Origin: an uncultured Lachnospiraceae bacterium
Lineage (GTDB): Bacteria > Bacillota > Clostridia > Lachnospirales > Anaerotignaceae
Direction of reading: 5' to 3'
DNA length: 56,306 nt
Assembly: GCA_944383855.1 (NCBI GenBank)
Contig: CALWRB010000014.1
Span: forward strand, 1-56,306
The stretch's first letter is position 1, and each line of letters begins with the position of its first letter. A program made the translations under genes and the position numbers. This document shows, one piece after another, positions 47,942 to 56,306 of this stretch. The notes under the pieces were generated by a model, which worked only from the letters and a program-made list of their open reading frames with translations, was not told the DNA's origin and did not search any database.

Positions 47942-49918
47942 TTAGCTGATATCGCTGATATCCAAATATTGATAGCCTTCTTCGGCGATATATTCCTTTC
48001 TGCCCGCCAAGTTTTCACCTAACAACAGCTCAAACATCTCCTGTGTGCGTTCCGCATCGTCCGGTGTGACCAGCACCAAACGGCGAGTGGCGGGATTCAT
48101 AGTCGTTTCCCACATCATATCCGGCTGGTTTTCACCCAGACCTTTGGAGCGGTTGATTTTTACCTTGCCTTTCAGTTTGGAAAGAATTTCCGCTTTTTCG
48201 CCTTCGGAATACGCAAAATAGGTATCTTTCCCGTTGATGATTTCATATAACGGAGATTCCGCGATAAATACTTTTTTCTCCTCGATCAACGTCGGCACCA
48301 GACGGTATAACATCGTCAGCACCAATGTGCGGATCTGGAAGCCGTCCACATCGGCATCGGTGCAGATGATGACCTTACTCCAGCGCAACTGGGAGAGGTC
48401 AAAAGAATTCAGACCGGTCTGATGCTTCGTTTTGATCTCCACACCGCAGCCCAGCACCTTCAGCAGGTCTGTAATGATGTCGTTATTGAAAATCTTGTTA
48501 TAATCCGCCTTCAGGCAGTTTAAAATCTTTCCCCGAATCGGAATGATCGCCTGAAATTCCGCATCTCTGCCCAGTTTGCAGGCACCCATCGCGGAGTCAC
48601 CCTCTACGATGTATATTTCCCGTCTGGATACATCTTTGGAACGGCAGTTGACAAATTTTTCCACACGGTTGTTCAAATCCAGATTTCCTGTCAGTTTTTT
48701 ACGAATGGAAACGCGCGTTTTTTCCGCGGTTTCTCTGCTGCGTTTGTTTGCCAACACCTGCGCTGCGATCTTATCCGCTTCCAACTTATTTTCGATGAAA
48801 TAGATCTCCAGCTGTTTGCGGAAAAAGTCCGTCATTGCCTCCTGAATGAACTTATTGGTAATGGATTTTTTCGTCTGGTTTTCATAACTGGTCACTGTGG
48901 AAAAAGAATTGATGACCAATACCAAGCTGTCTTCCACATCGGCAAACGTAATTTTTTTCTCGTCTTTTTTATAGAGATTATTGGTTTTCAAATACTGATC
49001 AATGGCATAGACAAAGGCGCCTCTGACTGCCTTATCCGGTGCGCCGCCATATTCCAAGAAACTGGAGTTATGATAATACTCCAATACATTGACATGATTA
49101 TGGAAGCAAAAGGCAGCTTCAAACCGCAGTTTATACTCCGGTTTGTCCTCCCTGTCGCGCCCCATCGTTTCGGTTTTGATATAATGAATGCCTGTCAGCG
49201 CATTTTCTCCGCTGATTTCCTCTAAATAGTCCCGAATGCCGTTTTCGTACACATAGGTAAATGTCGTATCACTTTCCTCATCGTATAGCAAAAACGTCAG
49301 TCCTGCATTCACAACAGCCTGTTTTTTCAGCACGTCCTGAAAATAAGAAAGCGGCACATCAATATCCGTAAATACATCTCTGTCGGGACGCCATTTGATC
49401 CATGTACCGGTCGTACGTTTTTTAGTTTCTTCTTTTTCCAGTCCGCCGATATTTTCGCCCTTTTCAAAATGCAGCTGATAGCGCATACCGTCACGGTAGA
49501 TGACCGCGTCCATATACTCTGAAGCATACTGCGTGGCACAGGTGCCAAGCCCATTCAGCCCCAAACTAAACTCATAGTTCTCGCCGCTGTTATTTTTGTA
49601 TTTTCCGCCGGCGTACAGCTCACAAAATACCAATTCCCAGTTATAACGCTCCTCTTTCGGGTTATAGTCCACAGGGATCCCTCTGCCGTAATCTCTGACA
49701 ATGACCGAACGGTCTTTGCATCTGGTCACTTCGATTTTTGTGCCAAAGCCTTCTCTTGCCTCATCGATCGAGTTCGATAATATCTCAAAAACCGCATGCT
49801 CGCAGCCTTCCAGCCCGTCCGAGCCGAAAATAACAGAAGGGCGCAGTCTGACACGATCCGCGCCTTTGAGCGAGGTGATGCTTTCGTTATCATATGAATG
49901 ATTTCCCTTCAAAGCCAT
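47942..49918 (-). CDS. parE: Type II topoisomerase subunit B (ParE/GyrB-like)
   Basis: This 658-residue ATPase subunit has a GHKL domain (EILSNSIDEAREG, DYGRGIPVD, GLNGLGT). The transducer domain follows, and a TOPRIM domain with EGDSAMGA and DADVDGFQI. The TOPRIM text departs from the common EGDSAGG, marking a divergent clostridial branch. Start ATG 49918 follows GAGGAAAG. It forms an operon with the A subunit, 76 bp downstream of rmuC. Confidence 0.9.
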   Translation of the reverse strand: MALKGNHSYDNESITSLKGADRVRLRPSVIFGSDGLEGCEHAVFEILSNSIDEAREGFGTKIEVTRCKDRSVIVRDYGRGIPVDYNPKEERYNWELVFCELYAGGKYKNNSGENYEFSLGLNGLGTCATQYASEYMDAVIYRDGMRYQLHFEKGENIGGLEKEETKKRTTGTWIKWRPDRDVFTDIDVPLSYFQDVLKKQAVVNAGLTFLLYDEESDTTFTYVYENGIRDYLEEISGENALTGIHYIKTETMGRDREDKPEYKLRFEAAFCFHNHVNVLEYYHNSSFLEYGGAPDKAVRGAFVYAIDQYLKTNNLYKKDEKKITFADVEDSLVLVINSFSTVTSYENQTKKSITNKFIQEAMTDFFRKQLEIYFIENKLEADKIAAQVLANKRSRETAEKTRVSIRKKLTGNLDLNNRVEKFVNCRSKDVSRREIYIVEGDSAMGACKLGRDAEFQAIIPIRGKILNCLKADYNKIFNNDIITDLLKVLGCGVEIKTKHQTGLNSFDLSQLRWSKVIICTDADVDGFQIRTLVLTMLYRLVPTLIEEKKVFIAESPLYEIINGKDTYFAYSEGEKAEILSKLKGKVKINRSKGLGENQPDMMWETTMNPATRRLVLVTPDDAERTQEMFELLLGENLAGRKEYIAEEGYQYLDISDIS

Positions 49919-49993
49919 ATCTTTCCTCCTATTTCTTTTTTTACTTTCATCAAGCGATCAAGTGCCGGAAAGTAAGCACCCGATGCTCCTTCT

Positions 49994-51412
49994 TCAGACT
50001 TCTTCTTCCGTACTTCCCTGCAAAATCGCTTCCGCCTTGCCTTCTTCCATCGTTTCCACTTTGGAAAGTTTCCGCTGGATCATATCGGAACGCGTTTTCA
50101 TTTCGTCCGCTGCCTTTTGTGCCTCGTCCAGCTTTTTCTGTGTTTTTTCGATCAGCGTGCCGAATTTTTCATACTGTGCCTTGACTGCACTAAGTGTTTT
50201 CAAAATCTCCTGTGCATTTTTATTGACCGTCAAATAACGGAAGCCAACCGCCAAACTGTTTAACAAAGCCGTCACTGTAGTGGGTCCGGAAATAATGATT
50301 TTATATTGTTTCTGACATTCTTCCACCAATCCCGGGATACGCAGCACTTCGGAATATAACCCTTCCGTCGGCAAAAACAAAATCGCAAAGTCCGTCGTAG
50401 CGGGCGGCGCGATATACTTGTCCCGTATCGTCATAGCTTCCGTTTTGATGCGCTGCTTCAATTCTGCACTTGCCTGCTTCAAAGCCGCAGCATCTGCGGC
50501 ATCTGCTGCCTGCACAATACGTTCATAAATATCTGCAGGGAATTTGGAGTCGATCGGCAGATAAATGAAGCCTCCCTTATTTTCTTTATCGGGTATTTTC
50601 ACCGCAAATTCTACTCTGTCCTGCGAATTTTTCTTCGTCGCGACATTTTCCTCATACTGGCTTCTTTCCAGTACATTGGCAAGGATATTCCCCAACTGCA
50701 CCTCACCGAAAATACCCCTTGTCTTTACATTCGTCAGCGTACGGTTCAGACTGGAAACACCGCTTTCCAACTGCTGCAGCTGCCCCAGACTTTTATATAG
50801 ACTCTCCAGACGCTCACCGATCTGCTTAAAGCTTTCGTCCAAACGCTCGTTAAGGGAACGATCCAGTTTTTCATTTACATTTTTCTGAATTTCCGACAGT
50901 TTCGTTTCATTAGACTCCCGCAATTCTTTCAGTTTTTCCTCGTTGGAAGTGCGAATTTCCTCCAAAGAAGTGCGAATGGTGCGCTGCATCACTTCGCGGT
51001 TTTCCGTGCTGTCTTGGATCAGCTTTTTCTCGACTTGCTGAAACTCCGTCTGCTGTGTTTTGGAAAATTCCGCAAGAGATCTCTGCTGTTCCAGTCTGCT
51101 GTCTGTGATCGCCTGCTTGATCTCGGATAATTTTTCTTCATTGGTCCTACGGATATTTTCCACCGCTTGCTGCATCAATTCTGTCAGCTGCTGTCTGTTT
51201 TCCCCGTTTTGCTGCAGCAAAGTGACCTGTAATTGCTGTTGTTCTTTCAACTGTTGGGTAGAAAGCTCTGTCTGGTGCGCGCGGATACGATCCGCCTCAC
51301 TGCGGTATAGCTCTATCATCTGCTGGCTGCCTTGTTTGGCATTGCCGCGTAAAAAAAGCGCCAAAAGCAATATGATCGTCACAATTTCCAGTGCCAAAAT
51401 AATCGGTTCCAT
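49994..51412 (-). CDS. rmuC: DNA recombination protein RmuC
   Basis: This 472-residue protein has an N-terminal membrane anchor (1-22) and a long coiled coil (about 25-210, Glu/Gln-rich). The conserved RmuC nuclease-like domain follows (GIFGEVQLGNILANVLERSQY, LPIDSKFPADIYER, FAILFLPTEGLYSEVL). RmuC limits rearrangements at inverted repeats. Start ATG 51412 follows GAGGAGG. Confidence 0.93.
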   Translation of the reverse strand: MEPIILALEIVTIILLLALFLRGNAKQGSQQMIELYRSEADRIRAHQTELSTQQLKEQQQLQVTLLQQNGENRQQLTELMQQAVENIRRTNEEKLSEIKQAITDSRLEQQRSLAEFSKTQQTEFQQVEKKLIQDSTENREVMQRTIRTSLEEIRTSNEEKLKELRESNETKLSEIQKNVNEKLDRSLNERLDESFKQIGERLESLYKSLGQLQQLESGVSSLNRTLTNVKTRGIFGEVQLGNILANVLERSQYEENVATKKNSQDRVEFAVKIPDKENKGGFIYLPIDSKFPADIYERIVQAADAADAAALKQASAELKQRIKTEAMTIRDKYIAPPATTDFAILFLPTEGLYSEVLRIPGLVEECQKQYKIIISGPTTVTALLNSLAVGFRYLTVNKNAQEILKTLSAVKAQYEKFGTLIEKTQKKLDEAQKAADEMKTRSDMIQRKLSKVETMEEGKAEAILQGSTEEEV

Positions 51413-51546
51413 GTTGCTCCTCCTCTAACCATTGCCCGCATTGCTGATTTCAGGGCAATCTAATCCAAATATCATTATAGCGGAAAAAGGACACAGCCGC
51501 AACTTTTCTTTCTCGCCTGCCAAAAAGAGGAGTGCCGGTATTTCCG

Positions 51547-51591
51547 AAAAAAAAGGACGTACCTTTCCATCGGAAAAGTCATCCTTTTTTA
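51547..51591 (-). terminator. Terminator of plsX
   Basis: GGATGACTTTTCC and GGAAAGGTACGTCC form an imperfect stem bordered by A and T runs. It is placed just after the plsX stop. Confidence 0.65.
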
Positions 51592-51602
51592 CATCTTTTC
51601 TC

Positions 51603-52619
51603 TTATGCTTCTTCCTGCTCGTTCTGCTCCGCCATTTTTTCCCGTAGCTGCCCTGTTACATCGGTTTCTATAAAAATACAGCATTGGCGAATCGCATTTT
51701 TGATCGCCTTTGCCTTAGAGCTTCCGTGCGCCTTTACCACCAGCTGTTTTAAGCCAAGAAACGGCGCGCCGCCCACTTCATCTGAATCAAAGCGCTTTTT
51801 GATATTGCCGAACGGTTTTTTCAGCATCGCCGCCGCGATCTTATAGCTGCCCTGCGTGATCTCGGATTTGATAATTTTCATCAGGGACATGACCAATCCT
51901 TCGCTTAACTTCAGCACGGTATTGCCCACAAATCCATCGCAGACCACCACGTCCGCCTCACCGTAAGGAATGTTACGCGGTTCGATATTTCCTGTAAAGT
52001 GCAGACCGCTTGCTTCCAACAGGTCATATGCCTCTTTGGTCAAGGCATTGCCCTTCTCTTTTTCCGCACCGATATTGACTAACGCTACCTTCGGGTTTTC
52101 GATGCCAAACAAATTCTGCACATAAACAGAGCCCATTTTCGCAAACTGCTCCAGGTACTTCGCTTTGCAGTCCACATTCGCACCGCTGTCTACCAAAAAT
52201 GTAAATCCGTTTAAAGTAGGCAGGCAAGTTCCCAAAACAGGGCGCTCCACACCCGGCAAACGTCCCACGATGGTCAACGCACCCACTAAAAGCGCGCCCG
52301 TACTTCCGGCAGAAACGAAAGCATCTGCCTCACCTTTTTTTAATAAATTCAAACCTACCACCAAGGAAGAATCTTTTTTACGGCGGATCGCACTGGTCGG
52401 CACCTCTCCCGTTTCGATCACTTCCGAAGCCGGTACAATGGAGATTTTTTCTTTCGGATAGCTTTCTTTTTCTAACAAAGATGTCAATATTTCTTCCCTG
52501 CCGACCAAAAGCACTTTGACATCCAACTCCTTGACCGCTTCCACCGCGCCCAGTACGATCTCCTGCGGTGCATGGTCACCGCCCATAGCATCTACCGCTA
52601 CAATTTTTTGTTTATCCAT
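51603..52619 (-). CDS. plsX: Phosphate acyltransferase PlsX
   Basis: This 338-residue enzyme makes acyl-phosphate from acyl-ACP for phospholipid synthesis. VAVDAMGGDHAP opens the protein; DAFVSAGSTGALL, GANVDCKAKYLEQFA and VVVCDGFVGNTVLK are family blocks. ATG 52619 is preferred over a GTG nine bases upstream. In many Firmicutes it directly follows rpmF; here it is separated from rpmF by an opposite-strand gene and ends in its own terminator, with no fabD or acpP after it. Confidence 0.94.
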   Translation of the reverse strand: MDKQKIVAVDAMGGDHAPQEIVLGAVEAVKELDVKVLLVGREEILTSLLEKESYPKEKISIVPASEVIETGEVPTSAIRRKKDSSLVVGLNLLKKGEADAFVSAGSTGALLVGALTIVGRLPGVERPVLGTCLPTLNGFTFLVDSGANVDCKAKYLEQFAKMGSVYVQNLFGIENPKVALVNIGAEKEKGNALTKEAYDLLEASGLHFTGNIEPRNIPYGEADVVVCDGFVGNTVLKLSEGLVMSLMKIIKSEITQGSYKIAAAMLKKPFGNIKKRFDSDEVGGAPFLGLKQLVVKAHGSSKAKAIKNAIRQCCIFIETDVTGQLREKMAEQNEQEEA

Positions 52620-52851
52620 AACAGTCACCCGTTCCTTTCTGCATTCACACTTATAGTTCAGTATAATCAATTTTTATAAAAAAAACAATCCCTCCTTACC
52701 GCATTCTCTGACTTGAAAAAATCCGAATCGCTATTGTTCATAAATCTTAAGAAATGCAAGTTGTTTTCTGCTTGCAAGACAAGTCAAATTCTGTTACGCT
52801 GAATGTGGTAAATATCACAAAGCAGTTATGAATGCTTAGGAGGAATGCATA

Positions 52852-53610
52852 ATGTATCAGGTACATAATTTAACCGAAAATGATGATGTCCGGGTTTTGG
52901 AAAATTTAGGACCATTTACCGTAATAGAATATCAGAGAGATTTAAGTGTTTCCGCCGAAACAGCGGCAGCCGCGTATTTTGCGCAGAAAATGAACGTTCG
53001 CCGCAGACAGGTACTCTGCGATCTGAGTAAGGCGCAAATCACCGTTCAGGCAGGCGCCATGCAGTGGATGCTTGGCAATGTCAGCGCAACCACGGGCATC
53101 AAAGGCGTCGGTGATCTTTTCGGCAAAGCAATGCGCGGAAAAGTTACAGGTGAATCCGCTATCAAACCGGAATATACCGGAAACGGTCTGTTGATGTTAG
53201 AACCTACTTATAAATATATTCTTTTGGAAGATATGGGGAATTGGAACGGTTCCATGGTATTGGAAGACGGGTTATTTTTAGCCTGCGATTCCAACCTGAA
53301 GCATAAGGCTGTAATGCGCTCCAATCTTTCTTCCGCCGTTGCCGGCAATGAAGGGCTTTTCAATTTAGGGCTCACCGGGCAAGGTGTTGTCTGCCTGGAG
53401 TCCCCTTGTCCAAGAGAAGAACTGATCGAATTCGTACTGCAAGACGATGTACTGAAGATTGATGGCAATATGGCGATCGCTTGGAGCGGCAGTCTGGAAT
53501 TTACAGTGGAGCGTTCCGCTAAAAGTTTGATCGGCTCCGCAGCTTCCGGCGAAGGTTTGGTCAATGTATACCGCGGCACAGGCAAAGTATTGATGGCACC
53601 GGTATTATAA
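52852..53610 (+). CDS. AIM24-family protein
   Basis: This 252-residue beta-rich protein is of the AIM24/TRAP-like family (MNVRRRQVLCDLSKAQITVQ, GAMQWMLGNVSATTG, GNGLLMLEPTYKYILL, GEGLVNVYRGTGKVLMAP). Its function in bacteria is not established. Start ATG 52852 follows AGGAGG at 8 nt. It is a single gene on the strand opposite its neighbours, between plsX and rpmF, with its own terminator. Confidence 0.9.
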   Translation: MYQVHNLTENDDVRVLENLGPFTVIEYQRDLSVSAETAAAAYFAQKMNVRRRQVLCDLSKAQITVQAGAMQWMLGNVSATTGIKGVGDLFGKAMRGKVTGESAIKPEYTGNGLLMLEPTYKYILLEDMGNWNGSMVLEDGLFLACDSNLKHKAVMRSNLSSAVAGNEGLFNLGLTGQGVVCLESPCPREELIEFVLQDDVLKIDGNMAIAWSGSLEFTVERSAKSLIGSAASGEGLVNVYRGTGKVLMAPVL

Positions 53611-53697
53611 AACAGATACCTTTCTTTATTAGACGTTTTCTCTGAAAACCAGATAAAAATACGCGGTATTACCGCATATTTCCATATTTGAATAATA

Positions 53698-53748
53698 AGA
53701 AGCAGACTTTTTGGGGCAGTACAGCCAAATCGTCTGCTTCTTTTTTTC
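53698..53748 (+). terminator. Terminator of the AIM24 gene
   Basis: AGAAGCAGAC and GTCTGCTTCT form a perfect 10-bp stem around a long loop, followed by T7. The gap 53611-53936 holds this, the rpmF terminator, and no gene. Confidence 0.85.
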
Positions 53749-53890
53749 ATGCTGATCGCACAAAGCGTTTACAGCCAAAGATTTCAGAAAAAAACGTTAA
53801 AAAGATGGAAAATAAACGCTGCTCTCGTCCTTCCTATTTTACTGTTTTTTGATTTTAAGCCTGCCTCTGGTATCTGATATGCAGACACGA

Positions 53891-53918
53891 AAAAAAGCGG
53901 CATTCCTGCCGCTTTTTC
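53891..53918 (-). terminator. Terminator of the rpmF unit
   Basis: AAAAAGCGGCA and TGCCGCTTTTT form an 11-bp stem with a 4-nt loop and a T run on the minus strand. Confidence 0.85.
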
Positions 53919-53936
53919 GTAAGCACACTGAAAATA

Positions 53937-54116
53937 TCAGTCTACTTTAATTACAGTTTTCTTGTTGTAAGAACCGCATGCTTTGCAAACCTGATGAGGC
54001 ACCATCAGTTCACCGCATTTGCTGCATTTCACCAGATTGGGTGTTGCAATCTTCCAGCTCTGTGCTTTTCTTTTGTCTCTTTTAGACTTAGACACTCGTC
54101 CCTTAGGTACAGCCAT
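53937..54116 (-). CDS. rpmF: 50S ribosomal protein L32
   Basis: This 59-residue protein begins MAVPKGRVSKSKRDKRKAQ, the L32 signature. It keeps a four-Cys zinc ribbon (Cys31, Cys34, Cys44, Cys47; CSKCGEL and CKACGSY), so it is the zinc-binding form. It starts 2 bp after the yceD stop, the normal order yceD-rpmF, and is followed by a terminator. Confidence 0.95.
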   Translation of the reverse strand: MAVPKGRVSKSKRDKRKAQSWKIATPNLVKCSKCGELMVPHQVCKACGSYNKKTVIKVD

Positions 54117-54118
54117 TT

Positions 54119-54625
54119 CTACACCTCCTCATCCACATGGAAAAGAGCCCTCAAACTTTCAAATCTCGGATCTATATAGGTAGTATCGCATCCGCAGTCC
54201 CCATCGTTAAGGTCCTTGCCGCAGACAGGGCAAAGCCCCTTACAGTCTTCCTTGCAAAGCACTTTCATGGGTAGGGCTCCCAGGATACCCCTTTTTACAA
54301 AGTCCGCAAGATCAATTTGATCTCCCGAAAAAGTTTCTGTCTCTTCCTTCACAATGCCTGCTTTCACAAATACTTCCTCCACAGGAAAAGTAAGCTCCCT
54401 TCTTACAGGTGTCAGACAACGGCTGCATACCATAGATACCACCGTATGCCCTTCTGCCAGAAGATGCATTTCTTCTGCTTCGTTCGTCACTTTTCCCTCA
54501 AGTTTCACAGGCTCTAAAAATTCCACAACGTCAGAGTAAACATCTGCTTTTTCCGGCATCTCGGTCAATGAAAAAGTCAGAGATTCTCCGTTTTTTCCAA
54601 ACAATTCCGCTACCGAAATCAGCAT
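54119..54625 (-). CDS. yceD: YceD/DUF177 family protein
   Basis: This 168-residue protein belongs to the DUF177 family found next to rpmF and linked to 23S rRNA/ribosome assembly. It has one CxxC pair in VCSRCLTPVRRELTF and a Cys-rich C terminus (CKGLCPVCGKDLNDGDCGC) that probably binds zinc. ATG 54625 lies 8 nt after AGGAG, so I prefer it to the ATG/GTG at 54631-54634. It is followed directly by rpmF. Confidence 0.9.
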   Translation of the reverse strand: MLISVAELFGKNGESLTFSLTEMPEKADVYSDVVEFLEPVKLEGKVTNEAEEMHLLAEGHTVVSMVCSRCLTPVRRELTFPVEEVFVKAGIVKEETETFSGDQIDLADFVKRGILGALPMKVLCKEDCKGLCPVCGKDLNDGDCGCDTTYIDPRFESLRALFHVDEEV

Positions 54626-54673
54626 TTTCATCACTCCTAAAGTCGTACCTTTGCTATTATACAGAAAGGTATC

Positions 54674-55870
54674 TTATTTGTCAAGAAGTTCCTTTGTATC
54701 TCTTGCAATTACCAATTCTTCGTTGGTAGGGATTACAAATACTCTGATTCTGGAGTCGGGTGCGGAAATTTCCATTGCTTTTCCTCTCAGAGAGTTGTTG
54801 TAAGAGTCAATGTGTACGCCCAAGTAACCCAAGTAGTCGCAGATGACACGTCTTGTGGTACCACTGTTTTCACCCAGACCTGCTGTAAATACGATTGCGT
54901 CTACACCGTTCATTGCTGCTGCGTAAGAACCGATATTCTTTGCAACTTTGTAAGCAAAGATATCCAATGCAGCCTCAGCTCTGGGGTTGCCGTGTTCGCT
55001 TGCGCTTTCGATATCACGGAAGTCACTGGAAACGCCGGAGATACCCAGAACGCCGGATTTTTTGTTCAGGATCTCGTCCATCTGCTTCGGAGTCAGGTTT
55101 TCTTTTTCCATCAAGAATGTAACTACGGAAGCATCTACGTCACCGGATCTTGTACCCATTACCAGACCTTCCAAAGGTGTGAAGCCCATGGTAGTATCAA
55201 TGGATTTACCATATCTGACAGCACAGATGGAACCACCGTTGCCCAGATGGCAAGTGATGATCTTGGACTGATCCAGAGGTCTGTCCATCATCTTAGCAGC
55301 TTCTTCGGATACGAATCTGTGGCTTGTGCCGTGGAAACCGTATCTTCTGATGCCGTATTTTTCATAATATTCATAAGGAATTGCATACAGGTATGCTCTT
55401 TCAGGCATGGTCTGATGGAAAGCTGTGTCAAACACACCTACCTGAGGAATACCGGGCATTGTTTTTTCGCAAGCTTCGATACCGATGATGTTTGCAGGGT
55501 TGTGCAAAGGAGCCAGTTCGGAGCATTTTACCAGTGCGTCTTTTACTTCCTGTGTAATGATGACAGAACCGGAGAAGTATTCGCCGCCATGTACCACACG
55601 ATGACCGATCGCATTGATCTCTTTCATGCTCTTGATCACGCCGCATTCAGGGCTTACCAGTGCGTCCAATACCATTTTGATCGCTGCGCTGTGGTCTTCC
55701 ATGTATTCTTCAAAAATCACATCTTCTTTGCCTTGAGGCTGATGTTTCAGTCTGGAACCTTCGATACCGATTCTCTCGCAAAGACCTTTTGCCATAACAG
55801 ACTCGTCATTCATGTTGATCAGCTGATACTTCAGGGAAGAACTGCCGCAGTTTAATACTAAAACGTTCAT
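54674..55870 (-). CDS. ackA: Acetate kinase
   Basis: This 398-residue enzyme converts acetyl-phosphate and ADP to acetate and [19 protein letters not shown] opens the protein, with the nucleotide and metal motifs [44 protein letters not shown] and FTAGLGENS. Length is exactly typical. Start ATG 55870 follows GGAGAG. It follows pta by about 50 bp, the usual acetate fermentation pair. Confidence 0.97.
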   Translation of the reverse strand: MNVLVLNCGSSSLKYQLINMNDESVMAKGLCERIGIEGSRLKHQPQGKEDVIFEEYMEDHSAAIKMVLDALVSPECGVIKSMKEINAIGHRVVHGGEYFSGSVIITQEVKDALVKCSELAPLHNPANIIGIEACEKTMPGIPQVGVFDTAFHQTMPERAYLYAIPYEYYEKYGIRRYGFHGTSHRFVSEEAAKMMDRPLDQSKIITCHLGNGGSICAVRYGKSIDTTMGFTPLEGLVMGTRSGDVDASVVTFLMEKENLTPKQMDEILNKKSGVLGISGVSSDFRDIESASEHGNPRAEAALDIFAYKVAKNIGSYAAAMNGVDAIVFTAGLGENSGTTRRVICDYLGYLGVHIDSYNNSLRGKAMEISAPDSRIRVFVIPTNEELVIARDTKELLDK

Positions 55871-55922
55871 GATTTTCTCTCCTTTTCACCATTCAAAATT
55901 CTTTCGTCGCGATTCCTTAAAC

Positions 55923-56306
55923 TTATTTCTTAGCCATTACTTGGCTCTGCACACTGGTCAAAGCTACGCAAGCTACGATATCTTTTGCGGAGCAGCCTCT
56001 GGACAGGTCATTTACGGGTTTTGCCAGACCCTGCAGAACAGGCCCAAATGCTTCTGCGCCGCCAAATCTCTGTACCAGTTTGTAACCGATGTTACCTGCG
56101 TCGATATCAGGGAATACCAGTACGTTTGCTTTACCGGCAACTGTGCTGTTGGGTGCTTTCAGTTCGCCGACTTCTTTTACGATCGCAGCGTCCAGCTGGA
56201 TCTCGCCGTCCAGTTTCACATCGGGATATTTTTCTTTCGCAATTTTTACAGCATCTACAACTTTTGTTACATCAGCATGCTTTGCGGAACCCATTGTGGA
56301 GTGGCT
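55923..56306 (-). CDS. pta: Phosphate acetyltransferase, C-terminal part
   Basis: The last 127 residues of Pta, which turns acetyl-CoA and phosphate into acetyl-phosphate for AckA, are present. The frame is open to the window edge and reads SHSTMGSAKHADVTKVVDA, the family block, then VLVFPDIDAGNIGYKLVQRFGG and DLSRGCSAKDIV. The 5' part lies outside. It is the upstream partner of ackA. Confidence 0.95.
   Translation of the reverse strand, partial: SHSTMGSAKHADVTKVVDAVKIAKEKYPDVKLDGEIQLDAAIVKEVGELKAPNSTVAGKANVLVFPDIDAGNIGYKLVQRFGGAEAFGPVLQGLAKPVNDLSRGCSAKDIVACVALTSVQSQVMAKK

Overview
The window is about 56 kb of a low-to-middle GC Gram-positive chromosome. Several features point to an anaerobic member of class Clostridia, probably near the Lachnospirales. 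These are Firmicutes-type Shine-Dalgarno sites (AGGAGG) before most genes, an ftsZ region with DUF881 and small-basic-protein genes, a T-box leader, a yybP-ykoY riboswitch, a nine-gene V-type ATPase operon, and an acetate kinase/phosphotransacetylase pair. This placement comes from gene content and order only.

1-5.9 kb (all minus) is an RNA-repair and RNA-surveillance locus. Two overlapping WYL regulators end in a terminator. Next come two tandem non-coding RNAs that look like bacterial Y RNAs, the second with a tRNA-like T-arm. They are followed by a Ro60-like (TROVE/DUF2828-type) protein with a vWA domain, the RNA ligase RtcB, and a decayed copy of the nucleotidyltransferase RlaP. This is the most striking system in the window.

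5.98-9.3 kb is an AT-rich islet set into the 3' end of a tRNA-Thr(CGT) gene. It is bounded by direct repeats of about 70 bp made of the tRNA 3' part plus its terminator. It carries a Fic enzyme with a probable autoregulatory palindrome, a DUF4417 protein and a toxin/immunity-like pair, but no integrase.

9.5-17 kb holds housekeeping genes on mixed strands: a D-Ala-D-Ala carboxypeptidase, an iron alcohol dehydrogenase, a KapD-like exonuclease, a P-type cation ATPase behind a manganese-type yybP-ykoY riboswitch, and a lipoprotein. 17-21.6 kb is a division/cell-wall run read murA-ftsQ-DUF881-sbp-ftsZ. 21.7-30.6 kb is the V-ATPase operon in the order F-I-K-E-C-G-A-B-D, with Na+-binding residues in the rotor subunit, a strong promoter and a long structured leader.

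31-34 kb is a tryptophan-type ABC transporter behind a T-box with a UGG specifier. 34-40 kb has a secreted protein and a fructose PTS operon (fruK-fruA-ptsH-ptsI). 40-52.7 kb has a 5'-nucleotidase/LysM protein, trpS, a lipoprotein, PspC, radC, a DUF402 protein, a type II topoisomerase pair, rmuC and plsX. 52.8-56.3 kb has an AIM24 protein, rpmF, yceD, ackA and the 3' end of pta. No CRISPR array, rRNA gene or complete insertion sequence was seen.
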